A DNA stretch of 64,000 nt, from contig DEJV01000005.1 of assembly GCA_002353525.1 (NCBI GenBank), positions 1 through 64,000 on the forward strand, given 5' to 3'. Made by a program: the position numbers and the translations under genes. Each line of letters begins with the position of its first letter. The stretch's first letter is position 1. Below the pieces are notes generated by a model that had not been told where the DNA came from, did no database searches, and was given only the letters and a program-made list of their open reading frames with translations. The DNA is from Prevotella sp. UBA2739 (GTDB taxonomy: Bacteria > Bacteroidota > Bacteroidia > Bacteroidales > Bacteroidaceae). Below, piece after piece: positions 42,550 through 52,527 of the stretch.

Positions 42550-44019
42550 TTACTCTACCACCACGGGCTTGTACTTGGGAACGAGTGTCTTCATGACAAT
42601 CCAGCCGATGAGGTAGGCTACGGCACAGAAGCAGAACACAATCATGTAAGCGGCAGGCTTGCCCTCGTAACCCAGGAAGGTGAAGGCTGCACCCTGACCC
42701 TCGGCATAGGTGAAGAGGTTACCCGAAACCTTGTTGATGAGCATCGAACCGATACCGCCAGCCATGGCGCCAATACCGGTGATGGTGGCAATGGTCGACT
42801 TGGGGAACATGTCGCCTACGGTAGAGAAGATGTTAGCACTCCATGCCTGATGACCGGCTCCGGCCAGACCGATGATGATAGCGGGCCACCAAGCGGGGTC
42901 GATGGGCGAGTTCTGCCACATGGCCAGCGGCTGGGCAAACAGCGCGAACAGGGGGAAGAAGGCAAAGATGAGCATGGCGAGCATACGTCCGGCATAGGGG
43001 TTCATGCCACGCTTCTCGACAAACAGCTTGGGCAGGTAACCGCCGAAGATGCTGACCACCGTCACGATGAAGTAGAGGGTGAAGATGAGCAGCTGACCCA
43101 TGCCTGAGCTGGACTTATAGCCGAACTGGTCGGAGAAATAGGCAGGCGCCCAGAACAGATAGAACCACCACACACCGTCGGTCATGAACTTACCCACGAT
43201 GAACGACCAGGTCTGCTTGAAGGTGAAACACTTGGCAAAGCTGATGGCGGGACCCTCGTCGTTGGCATTCTTCGGATCGTCGGCGGTGTCGGCATCCTGG
43301 TTGATATAGGTGAGCTCGGCGGCGTTGACGTGCTTGCTCTTGTTGGGCTTGTCGTAGACGAACACCCACAGGGCCATCCACACGAAGCCCAGTCCGCCAA
43401 TGATGATGAATGCCATCTCCCAACCGAAGGCCTCAGCAAGGGGCGGAATGCTGATAGGGGCAGCCAGGGCTCCTACCGACGCACCGGCATTGAAGATGGA
43501 GGTGGCGAAGGCACGGTCTTTCTTGGGGAAGTACTCGGCGGTAACCTTGATGGCGGCAGGGAAGTTGCCGCTCTCTCCCAGTGCCAGCACGGCACGGCAG
43601 AAGAGGAACAGGTAGACGCTGACGGTGGCAATGCTCAGGGCGGTCATCGAACCGGCCTCGACGGCGCGGAGGGCGGCAAGTGAGGGCACGCCCTCGATCT
43701 TCATGGTCACCCAGCCGCAGGCTGCGTGCATGCAGGCTCCGAGCGACCACACGAAGATGGCCCAGAGATAGCCTTTCTTGGTGCCCATCCAGTCGATGAA
43801 CTTACCGGCGAAGAGGCAGAACACGGCATAGAGGATGGAGAACACTGAGGTGATGGTACCGTAGTCGGCATCGGTCCAGTGGAACTCGGGCGCAATGAAG
43901 TCCTTCCACGTGAGCGAAAGCACCTGACGGTCCATGTAGTTGACTGTTGTTGCGAAAAACAACATGGAGCAGATAATCCAACGGTAGTTGGTCATCTTTG
44001 ATGTTTGTACAGGATTCAT
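42550..44019 (-). CDS. MFS hexuronate (ExuT-like) transporter
   Basis: A protein of 489 residues with about 12 transmembrane helices. The N-terminal YMDRQVLSLTWKDFIAPEF is the NYMDR segment of the ACS (anion:cation symporter) family that includes ExuT, GudP and GarP. It should bring glucuronate or galacturonate, or related organic anions, into the cell with protons. The -7 box on the minus strand is at 44061-44068. It lies near a GH2 beta-glucuronidase-like gene (47791-49575), with murF-alr and a GSCFA gene between them. Confidence 0.85.
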   Translation of the reverse strand: MNPVQTSKMTNYRWIICSMLFFATTVNYMDRQVLSLTWKDFIAPEFHWTDADYGTITSVFSILYAVFCLFAGKFIDWMGTKKGYLWAIFVWSLGACMHAACGWVTMKIEGVPSLAALRAVEAGSMTALSIATVSVYLFLFCRAVLALGESGNFPAAIKVTAEYFPKKDRAFATSIFNAGASVGALAAPISIPPLAEAFGWEMAFIIIGGLGFVWMALWVFVYDKPNKSKHVNAAELTYINQDADTADDPKNANDEGPAISFAKCFTFKQTWSFIVGKFMTDGVWWFYLFWAPAYFSDQFGYKSSSGMGQLLIFTLYFIVTVVSIFGGYLPKLFVEKRGMNPYAGRMLAMLIFAFFPLFALFAQPLAMWQNSPIDPAWWPAIIIGLAGAGHQAWSANIFSTVGDMFPKSTIATITGIGAMAGGIGSMLINKVSGNLFTYAEGQGAAFTFLGYEGKPAAYMIVFCFCAVAYLIGWIVMKTLVPKYKPVVVE

Positions 44020-44060
44020 TGTTATTGTTAGATTTGTTTGAGAATCAGATTTAGTGGTTG

Positions 44061-44068
44061 CAAAGATA
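44061..44068 (-). promoter_or_regulatory. -7 box of the transporter gene
   Basis: Plus-strand CAAAGATA reads TATCTTTG on the minus strand; no good -33 match seen. Confidence 0.45.
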
Positions 44069-44137
44069 CAAAAAAATGGGAATATACGGTGTCATACGCT
44101 GAGTTTTTTTACGAAATCGTTTACTTTTCAGGTTTTC

Positions 44138-46732
44138 TCAGCTGGAGAAGTAGACTCTCTTCACGCGATTGGAGACTCCTGTGAGTACCTCGTAGGGGAT
44201 GGTCTCGAGCACATCGCTGAGCACGGTGACGGGCAGGTGGTCGCCGAAAATCTCTACCTGGTCGCCCTCACGGCAGTCGATGCCGGTGACGTCGATCATG
44301 GCCACATCCATGCAGATATTGCCTACGTAGGGGGCTTTCTGCCCGTTGACCAGACAGTAGCAGTTGCCACGCCCCAGCCGGCGGTTCAGTCCGTCGGCAT
44401 AACCGATGGGGATGGCGGCAATGAGGCTGTCGCGCTGCAAACGCCCCTTGCGGCTGTAGCCCACGGTCTCTTCCTTGGGCACACGGCGCAGCTGCAGAAT
44501 GGTGGTCTTGAGCGTGCTCACGGTGTGGAGAATGCGGTTGTCGCGGGGGTCGATGCCGTAGAGGCCCAGTCCCAGACGGCACATGTCGAGCTGCCGCTCG
44601 GGGAAGTGCTCGATGCCGGCGGAATTGTCGATGTGCCGGATGATGTGATGGCTGAAGGCGGCCTGCAACTGGGAGCTGCCCTGAAGGAACAGCTCGTACT
44701 GACGGGCGGAGAAACGGTCGAAATCATCGCTGTCGCTGCCCACGAAATGGGAGAAGACGGAGCGCGGGATGATGGCCTGCTGGTGCTTCAGCCGGCTGAT
44801 GAGCTCGGGAATGTCGGAGGTGCTGGCGCCGGAAGCCTGCTCGGACACGTCGGCCACCTTGAAGCCGAGGCGGTGCATGCCGGTGTCGAGCTTGATGTGG
44901 ACGGGCCAGCCGGTGATGCCTTCCTTGCGGGCGGCCTTGATGAGGGCGTCGAGCAGACGGAAGGAGTAGACCTCGGGCTCGAGGTCGTAGTCGAACATGG
45001 TCTTGAAGGCGGTCATCTCGGGGTTCATCACCATGATGTTGCTGGTGATGCCGGCCTTGCGCAGGGTGACTCCCTCGTCGGCCACGGCCACGGCGAGATA
45101 GTCGACGCGGTGCTCCTGCAGGGTCTTGGCAATCTCGACGGCACCGGCGCCGTAGCCGTCGGCCTTGATCATGCACACGAGCTTGGTGTCGGGCTTGAGG
45201 AACGAACGGTAGTAGTTGAGATTGTCGACCATGGCGTCGAGGTTCACCTCGAGGATGGTCTCGTGCACTTTCTCTTCGAGCAGCTCGGCCAGCTGGTCGA
45301 AACCGAAACGGCGGGAGCCCTTGAGCAGGATGAGCTCGTGGTGCAACTGGCGGAACTCGGGTGAGGCGATGAACTGCTGGGTATCGGCGAAGAAATGCTT
45401 CTGGGGTGTCTGGATGAGGTGCTGCTGCGAGGAGATGGCATGGCCGATGCCGATGAGCTTGGTCACGCCGCGCTTGGCTGCCAGCTGGGCCACCTCGGCA
45501 TAGAGCACGGAGGGCTGCTCGCCACTCTGGTCGATGTCGCTGAGGATGAGCGTGCGGGAGAGCTGACCGGACTGGCCGTCGGCGGAAGTGCCGGCCTCCT
45601 GGCGCCTGCTCATGAAGTCGAGGGCGATGTCGAGCGAATGGATGTCGCTGTTGTAGGAGTCGTTGATGAGAATGCAGTTGTGCTGTCCCTGCTTCACCTC
45701 GAGGCGCATGGCCACGGGCTCAAGATAGGGCATGCGGGCGGCTATCTGGTCGGGCGACATGCCCAGGTAGAGGGCCACCACAAGGGTGGTGATGGAGTTG
45801 TCGACAGAGGCTTCGTCGATGAAGGGGATGGCATACTGGTGGGTGTTGCCCTGATAGACGTAGGTGACGTGGCAGCGGCCGTCGGCCACCTCGCTTTTGG
45901 CAATGAACACAGGTGCCTCCTGGTTGTAGCGCGACCAGCTGAGACGAGAGCCCTGGTAGTGGGAACGGCGGATGCAACGGCTCACGATGTCGTCGTCGGA
46001 ACAATAAACGATGGCCTCGGTGTCGTGGAAGAGCTGCAGCTTCTCCATGCACTTCTCCTCCATGGAGCGGAAATTCTCCTGATGGGCGGCTCCCAGCGAG
46101 GTGAGCACGCCGATGGTGGGCTGGATGATGTCGTGCAGGGCCAGCATCTCGCCGGGCTGGCTGATGCCTGCCTCGAAGAGTCCCACCTGGGTCTGCTCGT
46201 TGAGGAGCCACACCGACAGGGGCACGCCTATCTGCGAGTTGTAGCTGCGGGGAGAACGCGTGACGCGCAAGTGGGGCATGGCGGCAGCGGACTGCGACGA
46301 CGCAGCATTCTCGTCGGCAGCCGACCAGCAGCCCACGCCCGAGAGAATCTGGTAGAGCCACTCCTTGACCATGGTCTTGCCGTTGGAGCCGGTGATGCCG
46401 ACAATGGGGATGTTAAACTCGTCGCGATGGCGCTCGGCCAGTCGCTGCAGGGCGGCCAGGGTGTTGACCACCTTAAGGAAGCAAGCGTCGGGATAGCGCA
46501 CGTCGGGATGGTCGGGCACAGACTCGACCACAAAAGCCCGCACGCCACGGCGGTAGAGATCGTCGATGTAGCGGTGGCCGTCGTTGCGCTTGCTATGGAG
46601 GGCGAAGAAGAGGGTCTCCTCGGGGAAGCAGAGCGAACGGCTATCGGTAAGTAACCACCGGATGTTTCCTTCGTGTGCGCCGTAACGCCGCGCACCGATG
46701 AGCGTTGTAATTTTTTCGATAGTATATGTCAT
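44138..46732 (-). CDS. murF: MurF-alanine racemase fusion
   Basis: A protein of 864 residues joining two cell-wall enzymes. Residues about 1-465 are MurF: GITGSNGKTM P-loop (near 115), ligand region NDSYNSDIHSLDIALDFM, and the amino-acid ligase ending near DQLAELL. Residues about 480-864 are alanine racemase: the pyridoxal-phosphate lysine in CMIKADGYGAG, and RFGKGAP-type catalytic tyrosine in VGYSRKGRL. It makes D-alanine and attaches D-Ala-D-Ala to UDP-MurNAc-tripeptide. This fusion is typical of Bacteroidales. It is the last gene of the minus run fkp-GH2-GSCFA-murF. Confidence 0.95.
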   Translation of the reverse strand: MTYTIEKITTLIGARRYGAHEGNIRWLLTDSRSLCFPEETLFFALHSKRNDGHRYIDDLYRRGVRAFVVESVPDHPDVRYPDACFLKVVNTLAALQRLAERHRDEFNIPIVGITGSNGKTMVKEWLYQILSGVGCWSAADENAASSQSAAAMPHLRVTRSPRSYNSQIGVPLSVWLLNEQTQVGLFEAGISQPGEMLALHDIIQPTIGVLTSLGAAHQENFRSMEEKCMEKLQLFHDTEAIVYCSDDDIVSRCIRRSHYQGSRLSWSRYNQEAPVFIAKSEVADGRCHVTYVYQGNTHQYAIPFIDEASVDNSITTLVVALYLGMSPDQIAARMPYLEPVAMRLEVKQGQHNCILINDSYNSDIHSLDIALDFMSRRQEAGTSADGQSGQLSRTLILSDIDQSGEQPSVLYAEVAQLAAKRGVTKLIGIGHAISSQQHLIQTPQKHFFADTQQFIASPEFRQLHHELILLKGSRRFGFDQLAELLEEKVHETILEVNLDAMVDNLNYYRSFLKPDTKLVCMIKADGYGAGAVEIAKTLQEHRVDYLAVAVADEGVTLRKAGITSNIMVMNPEMTAFKTMFDYDLEPEVYSFRLLDALIKAARKEGITGWPVHIKLDTGMHRLGFKVADVSEQASGASTSDIPELISRLKHQQAIIPRSVFSHFVGSDSDDFDRFSARQYELFLQGSSQLQAAFSHHIIRHIDNSAGIEHFPERQLDMCRLGLGLYGIDPRDNRILHTVSTLKTTILQLRRVPKEETVGYSRKGRLQRDSLIAAIPIGYADGLNRRLGRGNCYCLVNGQKAPYVGNICMDVAMIDVTGIDCREGDQVEIFGDHLPVTVLSDVLETIPYEVLTGVSNRVKRVYFSS

Positions 46733-46769
46733 CGTTATTGATATTTGTTTCTATTTTACGTTTCGGATT

Positions 46770-46880
46770 GATATTCGAAGGTACGTGGGTGCGAGATTAG
46801 CCTCGCTAGCTGAGATTTTTAGAGCCGCTACTGGCGCTGAAAGGGTATTCTCGTACCTCCGTACCCCCGCACCCCCGCAC
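46770..46880. repeat. GGTACGAGGG intergenic element, copy at 46.8 kb
   Basis: A block beginning ATTCGAAGGTACG, with a GAGATTAGCCTCGCT centre, and ending in TCTCGTACCTCCGTACC-type sequence. The same element occurs at 52528-52650, and partial copies at 29648-29687 and 49607-49640. Ends are inverted repeats. The GSCFA gene's 3' end lies inside it. Confidence 0.8.
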
Positions 46881-47732
46881 CTCCGTGCCAATGGGAGCAT
46901 GCGGATACTTCATCCGGAATGCCGCCAACAACTCGTCGGTATGCCGGCAAAACTGCCGGTATTCCTCCGACTCGGGATGGAAGGGCTTGTGGCTGAGTGC
47001 CTGACGGATGGGACGCCAGTCGGCAAGAAACTGGTGCGACTCGGGACTGAGCAGATGGCCGACCAGCTGCTGCCACACATACTCTACGGCCTGGCCGCTG
47101 GGATGGAGCATGTCGTCGGCATAGAAACGATAGTCGCGCAACTCGTCGTTGAGAATCTCGTAGGCAGGGAAATAACAAAGATGGGCCCTGAAGGCAGCCA
47201 CCACTTCATCGGCGGCCAGCAGAAGGGTTGCCTTCGACAACTGACTGCCATGATAGCCGTATTTGGCATAGCGGATGGGGCTGACCGTCAGCACGATGTG
47301 CACACGGGGATTGACCGCAAGCAGCAGCTCGACGCATTGGCGCAGGGCACCAGCACAGTCGGAGATGCTGAGTGTTTCTTCCTGAAACAACCGTTGCGGA
47401 CGTTTCTCGCAATTGTCGACAATCTCGCCGGTCTCCTTGAGCCGGTAAACGTGGTTGGTGCCCAGGGTGAGAAACACCACATCGGACAGGAAGGGATGAT
47501 CAGAAGCCTCTGAACGGCCATACAACTGTTGCAGAGTATGAAGAATGCTGACTGGATTGTACATCACGCCATAAGGATTGACCAACGCCTGAAACTGATT
47601 GTCGGCAAAACGCTGTCCGATGCTGGCAGCAAAACAACTGCCAACAAACAACAACCTGTCATCCGGCCGTATCTGCCATCCAGGGCTTTCGATCGCCACT
47701 TCTGTGCGAAACTTCATCATGCCTTCCTTCAC
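46806..47732 (-). CDS. GSCFA domain-containing protein
   Basis: A protein of 308 residues. LFVGSCFAASIGQRFADN gives the GSCFA motif that names this SGNH-like family; FLTLGTNHVYRL and MLHPSGQAVEYVWQQL are further catalytic-block segments (a DMLHPS-type His and Asp). It is a predicted cytoplasmic hydrolase or esterase-like protein of unknown substrate, often beside murF-alr. The last about 27 residues (from GTEVRGCGG) are encoded by a GGTACG intergenic repeat, so the original C-terminus was probably shorter. Confidence 0.85.
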   Translation of the reverse strand: MKEGMMKFRTEVAIESPGWQIRPDDRLLFVGSCFAASIGQRFADNQFQALVNPYGVMYNPVSILHTLQQLYGRSEASDHPFLSDVVFLTLGTNHVYRLKETGEIVDNCEKRPQRLFQEETLSISDCAGALRQCVELLLAVNPRVHIVLTVSPIRYAKYGYHGSQLSKATLLLAADEVVAAFRAHLCYFPAYEILNDELRDYRFYADDMLHPSGQAVEYVWQQLVGHLLSPESHQFLADWRPIRQALSHKPFHPESEEYRQFCRHTDELLAAFRMKYPHAPIGTEVRGCGGTEVREYPFSASSGSKNLS

Positions 47733-47790
47733 TTTATTTCTAATCTCTTGCTTCTTACTCTCTTGCCTCTTGCTTCTTGCCTCTTGCTTC

Positions 47791-49575
47791 TTACTTCTTA
47801 CTATACCACTCTTTCAGCACATAGAACGCCTTTTTCTTCTCGCCATTGTCGCTGAACAGGCCCTTACGGTTGTAGTAGTCCTGAATGCCGACGAGCACCC
47901 GGCGGGGCGAGCGGAAGTCCTTCAATATCCACGGCGTGGTGCCAGCCAGTCCGTCAATCTTGTCGAGCATGGCCGTATTCTCGCGGTAGAGGTTTTCCTG
48001 GAACTCCTCGGTCCACCGCTGGTTCTTGGCACCGTGCAGACCATACTTGGCACCGCCGCCAAACTCGCTGATGATGACAGGCTTGTTGTAGGGTATCTCC
48101 CACTCCATCTTCGGCGCATCGTTGACGTCGCGGTACCAGCCGATGTACTGATTGAAGCTTACCACATCGACATACTCGTGCATATTGTCTTGCAGGCGGT
48201 TCTTGAAATTAGAGGCCGACGTCACCTCCATGGCCATGCTCACCAGACGGCTGTCGTCGAGCTGCTTGGCCAGGCGTGCCAGATTGCCCAGGAAGGCATC
48301 GCGCTCGGGCGAGTGGGGTGTCTCGTTGGCAATGCTCCAGATGATGACATTGGCACGGTTGTGGTCGCGTGCAATCATATCGGTGAGCTGCCGACGGGCA
48401 TTCTCGAGGGTGGCGGGATTCGTCCAGTCGATGGTCCAATAGACAGGTATCTCCGACCATACCAGCAGGCCCATGCGCTCGGCCTCGCGCACGGCATACT
48501 CGTTGTGGGGATAGTGGGCCAGACGCACAAAGTTGCAGCCCAGTTCCTTGGCCCACGAGAGCAGGGTGTGGGCATCGGCGGTGCTGTTGGCACGGCCGCC
48601 GCCATAGGGTTTCTCCTCGTGGATGCTGATGCCCTTGAGGAAGATGGGCTCGCCATTGAGCAACAGCTGCTTGCCACGCGTCTCGATGAGACGGAAGCCA
48701 ATGCGGTCGGTGAGCGTCTCCTCGCCCATGCTTATCTCCACATCGTAGAGTTTAGGATTCTGGGGCGACCACAGCTGCGGTTTTCCTTTCATCGTGAGGG
48801 TGGCTGTGCCTGCGGCATCGGTGACCACCGTCTTCTCAATTTTCAGTTCGGGGATGCGCAGGGTCACCTTGCGGCCTGCCTCGGGGCGATTGAGCTTTAC
48901 GCTGAACGCCAGGCGACGGCCCTCAAGGCTGGCCAGCCTCAGCGTGTAGTTCTCGATATAGGTCTCGCCGAGGCTTACCAGCAGCACGTCGCGGGTGATG
49001 CCGCCGTAGTTCCACCAGTCGAAGATCTGTGTGGGCACGGCAGAAGCATGGCGCTTGTTGTCGACCTTCACGATGAGGGTATTCTCACCGGCATGCAACT
49101 GGCTGGTGACATCGTAATTGAACGGTGTGAAACCGCCCTCGTGATGGCCCACATGATGGCCGTTGACATAGACATGAGCATCGTAGTTTACGGCTCCGAA
49201 ATAAAGCAGCGCGCGGCAACCGTCTTGCGGCCGGTAGTCGAAGCTGCGCTTCAGCCACACGGTGCCCTCGTAGAAGAAGAGACGGTCGTCCTGCGTGTTC
49301 CAGTCGCCCGGAACCTGCATGGTGGGAGCCAGGTCGAAATCGTATTCTATCAGGTCTTCGGGCTTCTGGGGCTTGGCATTGCGGAAGAAACCCCACTTGG
49401 TGGGCCGCATGCGATAGTCGTAATACCCTTCTTCCTGCACGTCGACAAGGTAGTTCCATGCGCCATTGAGCGACTGGGCGTGGCGTGCCAGGATGTTGGC
49501 CACTTGCGGCACTTCCTGTGCCTGGATGGCCAGCGTTGCAACGAGCAACGAAATCGTAACCAATGCTTTTCTCAT
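47791..49575 (-). CDS. GH2 glycoside hydrolase, beta-glucuronidase-like
   Basis: A protein of 594 residues: signal peptide (1-19, ending IQA-QE), sugar-binding beta-sandwich, Ig-like domain and TIM barrel. The catalytic acid/base is E in ANETPHSPERD and the nucleophile is E in SEFGGGAKYG. Size and FFYEGTVWLKRSFDY-type N-terminus fit GH2 beta-glucuronidase/beta-galactosidase enzymes of Bacteroidales; glucuronidase is favoured by the GGYGR-like loop and the nearby hexuronate transporter, but the substrate is unproven. It acts in the periplasm. The stop codon lies in gene-sense AAGAAGTAAGAAGCAAG repeats. Confidence 0.85.
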   Translation of the reverse strand: MRKALVTISLLVATLAIQAQEVPQVANILARHAQSLNGAWNYLVDVQEEGYYDYRMRPTKWGFFRNAKPQKPEDLIEYDFDLAPTMQVPGDWNTQDDRLFFYEGTVWLKRSFDYRPQDGCRALLYFGAVNYDAHVYVNGHHVGHHEGGFTPFNYDVTSQLHAGENTLIVKVDNKRHASAVPTQIFDWWNYGGITRDVLLVSLGETYIENYTLRLASLEGRRLAFSVKLNRPEAGRKVTLRIPELKIEKTVVTDAAGTATLTMKGKPQLWSPQNPKLYDVEISMGEETLTDRIGFRLIETRGKQLLLNGEPIFLKGISIHEEKPYGGGRANSTADAHTLLSWAKELGCNFVRLAHYPHNEYAVREAERMGLLVWSEIPVYWTIDWTNPATLENARRQLTDMIARDHNRANVIIWSIANETPHSPERDAFLGNLARLAKQLDDSRLVSMAMEVTSASNFKNRLQDNMHEYVDVVSFNQYIGWYRDVNDAPKMEWEIPYNKPVIISEFGGGAKYGLHGAKNQRWTEEFQENLYRENTAMLDKIDGLAGTTPWILKDFRSPRRVLVGIQDYYNRKGLFSDNGEKKKAFYVLKEWYSKK

Positions 49576-49606
49576 ATGATGAATGTATTTTTAGTTTCGG
49601 ATGTTT

Positions 49607-49640
49607 ACATCCTTGATTTTCGTGGGTACGTGGGTGCGAG
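49607..49640. repeat. partial GGTACG element
   Basis: ACATCCTTGATTTTCGTGGG and then TACGTGGGTGCGAGGG resembles the start of the element at 52.5 kb. It sits directly after the fkp stop codon. Confidence 0.6.
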
Positions 49641-49649
49641 GGTAAGAGG

Positions 49650-52481
49650 TCAGCTGCGGCTCACCTGCAAGCCCTTACGGCTCAACGTCATGTCGACGAA
49701 GCGGGCGTTCTTGTTGGGACGGTCGGCGCTGAGCAGCTGACGGATGCGAGCAGCTGCCTCGGGGTCTTTGGCTACCATATACAGATAGCCGCCGCCACCA
49801 GCACCGGGGAGCTTGTAGCCCAGGCAGAGATCGTCAATCTTATCGGTAATGGCTCTCACGGCCGCAGGATTAGTACCGCTGTCGAGGGCCTGGTTTTGCA
49901 ACCAGTTGGTGCGCAGGTGCAAGCCCATCTGCCGGAAGTCGTTGCGCTGGATGGCCTCATACATGTCGAGTGCGTGCTGCTTCATCTGGCGCAGCAGGGC
50001 CAGCTCGTCGTGATGGTTGAGGAACATCTTGCGCACAATCTCGGCCAGTATCTTCTTGGCTGTGCGGGTGATGCCGGTATAATAGAGCAGATGGCATGCC
50101 TGGTATTCGGGCTGCGCGAACAAATCGTCGGGCAGCCAGCGCACCACTGGGTTCTGGTAGAAGCCACGCTCTGTCTGCAACAGTTTCACGCCTTGCAGCA
50201 ATCCGCCAAACTGATCTTGCCAGCCGCCACCCGTGGTGAGCATCTGTTCGAGTACGAGCGTGCGGTGGCCGATGGCGTTCTTGTCCCACCCCAGACCACA
50301 GAAATCGTTCAACGCACCCAGCACGGTGGCTGCCAGCAGACTGCTGGTGCCCAGTCCGCTGCCGGCAGGGATGGCCGAGAGCAGCGTAATCTCGATGCCA
50401 CAGCCAAAGTCCATGAGCTGATGCTCGAGCGTATCGGAGGCTGAGGGATGGAAACCAGCCAGGGTGAGGGCTGCCTTGGGGATGGAGAACGGACTGCCCA
50501 CCCGCTGGAAGTCGGCCAGCTCGGCATAGGTGCGCACTTGCTCAATGGCTCCCAGGTCGATGCTACGCAGCGTAATCAGATAGTCTTTGCTGGGTTTCAC
50601 GTAGGCCTGCAGGGGAGGCTGGCCGTTGAGCTCGATGGCAACATTGACCACATTGCCGCCCTCCATCAGGCAGAAAGGTGGTGTGTCGGTCCACCCTCCG
50701 GAGATGTCGATGCGCACGGGCGAGCGTCCCCACACAATCTGGTCGCTATAGACCGACATGCGGGGCTGGGGATGCTGGGCAAGCACCTGCTCGGTGAGTC
50801 CTTGCCGCAACAGACTGAAAGCTTGCTGCTCTTCTCTTTCGAAGGGTTCGCCATGGAGTCTTTTCAGCTCGGAGCGGAACATGCTATCGTGAATGCGCGT
50901 CATCAGAGGTGCCTCTGGAGATATCTGTGCGGGCTCGGGCAGATGGAATGCATGGAACTCATGGGCAGCGTCGTCGAGGTCGGTCTGATAGAACACGCTG
51001 TGCTCGTAGTTCTGCGCAATGGCTTTCCAGCTAGCGGCACGGTACTGCCGGCGCTGGGCTGTCAGCCGGCGCAGGTTGGCTTTTGCGGATATCTGCTCGG
51101 CTGAGAGAAGGGGATGGGTGCCGAGTGATGAGTGATGGGTGGTGAGTGTTGATGGATAGAGGGTGACGGGTGATGATGGATTGTGGGTGTTGCCATAGAT
51201 GGATTCCACCACATCTTGCATCTCCTCGATGGTGTCAACGACAGGGAATCGTGGAGTGGTCTGCTCGTCACCGGCAAACTTGTCGTCGTAACGATAGGGG
51301 CGCACCACCCACTGACTTTCGCCGACTGGCACAATGTCGAGACATTCGCCAGGTTGCAAACTAATCTGCCAGTCGTTCTCAGGCACACCCGTAATGATAT
51401 TCTCGTGAGAGAGGGTCCACTTCCCGCCCACATAACTATTCTCAATCCAAAGGTTGCGGTTTTCCTCGGTGATGCGAATGCGCGTGACAGCATTCTGCAC
51501 AAACATGGCAGGATGCGGTTTCAGCGAATGATGCATGATCTCGCGCTGGTCGTTCACCAAATTCTGGATGGCCAGTGTCGACGAAAGAAGTTCGTGACTG
51601 GTGCCAAAATGGTAGAACTCACCACCGGGCAGAGGCAGAATGGCCACGCTGAGCTGCGACACCTCCGCATCGGGAAGTGTGGGATGAGTGCCCAAAGAGC
51701 AGCCAAACTCACCATAGAGGTCGTAGTTCTGCATAGAGACACTAGGAGAGGTGGCATCAGCACCATCCACACAGTGCCTCATCAACACCTCGACAGCCCT
51801 GTCGCTGAGCAGCCACACACCGATATCGGTGAGATAGAAATGGTCTTTCTGCAACTCACCGAGCGTCATGGTCGATGGCTTCTGCAACATGCACTTCAGC
51901 ACCGACGGCGAACGACGGTCGGAGACAAACACACCATGGTCTTTGGCAATCTCGGGACCTAACCATAACCCGTAGCAAACAACATCGGCCTCGGGAATGG
52001 GCTGCAGGGGCTGAGTGGCACGAATGAGCACGTCGCCACTCACTATCATGGTGTGCAGCGATGAGGGTGCGGCCTGCATGATTTGCTCATACAACGGCAC
52101 CTGCAACGACAGCAGGTCTTGCGACAACCGCTGTCCGCGCTCCCACCGGAACACCGGGATGGGTGTCAGTATCTTTCCCGACGGTGCATAAGCCGGTAAC
52201 CTACGGCTCTGCCCGCCGGCATGCAGCAAGATGCGTTTCTCTTGTGCCAGCCATTCGGAAAAAGTTTCCTGACCAAAGCCACTGGCATGCTGACAACCAG
52301 CAGGATACGGATGGCTGGCAGCATGCAGATAAGCCTGATGCAGGAGCCATGCACTTCCCCCACCCGACCCTAGTTTCTTGTCGATAGGATCGTGCGTACA
52401 GAACCACTCATCGTGGCCGTACCCTGTGATGTCGTGAAAGCAGTCCACCAAGTTTGGCGGAAGTGAAAGCAATTTCTTCAT
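49650..52481 (-). CDS. fkp: bifunctional fucokinase/GDP-fucose pyrophosphorylase
   Basis: Start chosen at MKKLLSLPPN (943 residues). The N-terminal half is the GDP-fucose pyrophosphorylase domain, with GSGGGSAWLLHQAY near the start and an R-rich catalytic segment (HAGGQSRRLPAYAPSGK). The C-terminal half is a GHMP kinase, with PVRIDISGGWTDTPPF and the ATP-binding PAGSGLGTSS and a final GAGGGGYLYMVAKD motif. It turns L-fucose into fucose-1-phosphate and GDP-fucose, used to fucosylate surface glycans in Bacteroidales. It follows YfhO with a 234-bp repeat-filled gap. Confidence 0.95.
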   Translation of the reverse strand: MKKLLSLPPNLVDCFHDITGYGHDEWFCTHDPIDKKLGSGGGSAWLLHQAYLHAASHPYPAGCQHASGFGQETFSEWLAQEKRILLHAGGQSRRLPAYAPSGKILTPIPVFRWERGQRLSQDLLSLQVPLYEQIMQAAPSSLHTMIVSGDVLIRATQPLQPIPEADVVCYGLWLGPEIAKDHGVFVSDRRSPSVLKCMLQKPSTMTLGELQKDHFYLTDIGVWLLSDRAVEVLMRHCVDGADATSPSVSMQNYDLYGEFGCSLGTHPTLPDAEVSQLSVAILPLPGGEFYHFGTSHELLSSTLAIQNLVNDQREIMHHSLKPHPAMFVQNAVTRIRITEENRNLWIENSYVGGKWTLSHENIITGVPENDWQISLQPGECLDIVPVGESQWVVRPYRYDDKFAGDEQTTPRFPVVDTIEEMQDVVESIYGNTHNPSSPVTLYPSTLTTHHSSLGTHPLLSAEQISAKANLRRLTAQRRQYRAASWKAIAQNYEHSVFYQTDLDDAAHEFHAFHLPEPAQISPEAPLMTRIHDSMFRSELKRLHGEPFEREEQQAFSLLRQGLTEQVLAQHPQPRMSVYSDQIVWGRSPVRIDISGGWTDTPPFCLMEGGNVVNVAIELNGQPPLQAYVKPSKDYLITLRSIDLGAIEQVRTYAELADFQRVGSPFSIPKAALTLAGFHPSASDTLEHQLMDFGCGIEITLLSAIPAGSGLGTSSLLAATVLGALNDFCGLGWDKNAIGHRTLVLEQMLTTGGGWQDQFGGLLQGVKLLQTERGFYQNPVVRWLPDDLFAQPEYQACHLLYYTGITRTAKKILAEIVRKMFLNHHDELALLRQMKQHALDMYEAIQRNDFRQMGLHLRTNWLQNQALDSGTNPAAVRAITDKIDDLCLGYKLPGAGGGGYLYMVAKDPEAAARIRQLLSADRPNKNARFVDMTLSRKGLQVSRS

Positions 52482-52527
52482 GCCCAAATCTCCATCCCTA
52501 TGCATGATCTATTTGAATATACATCCT

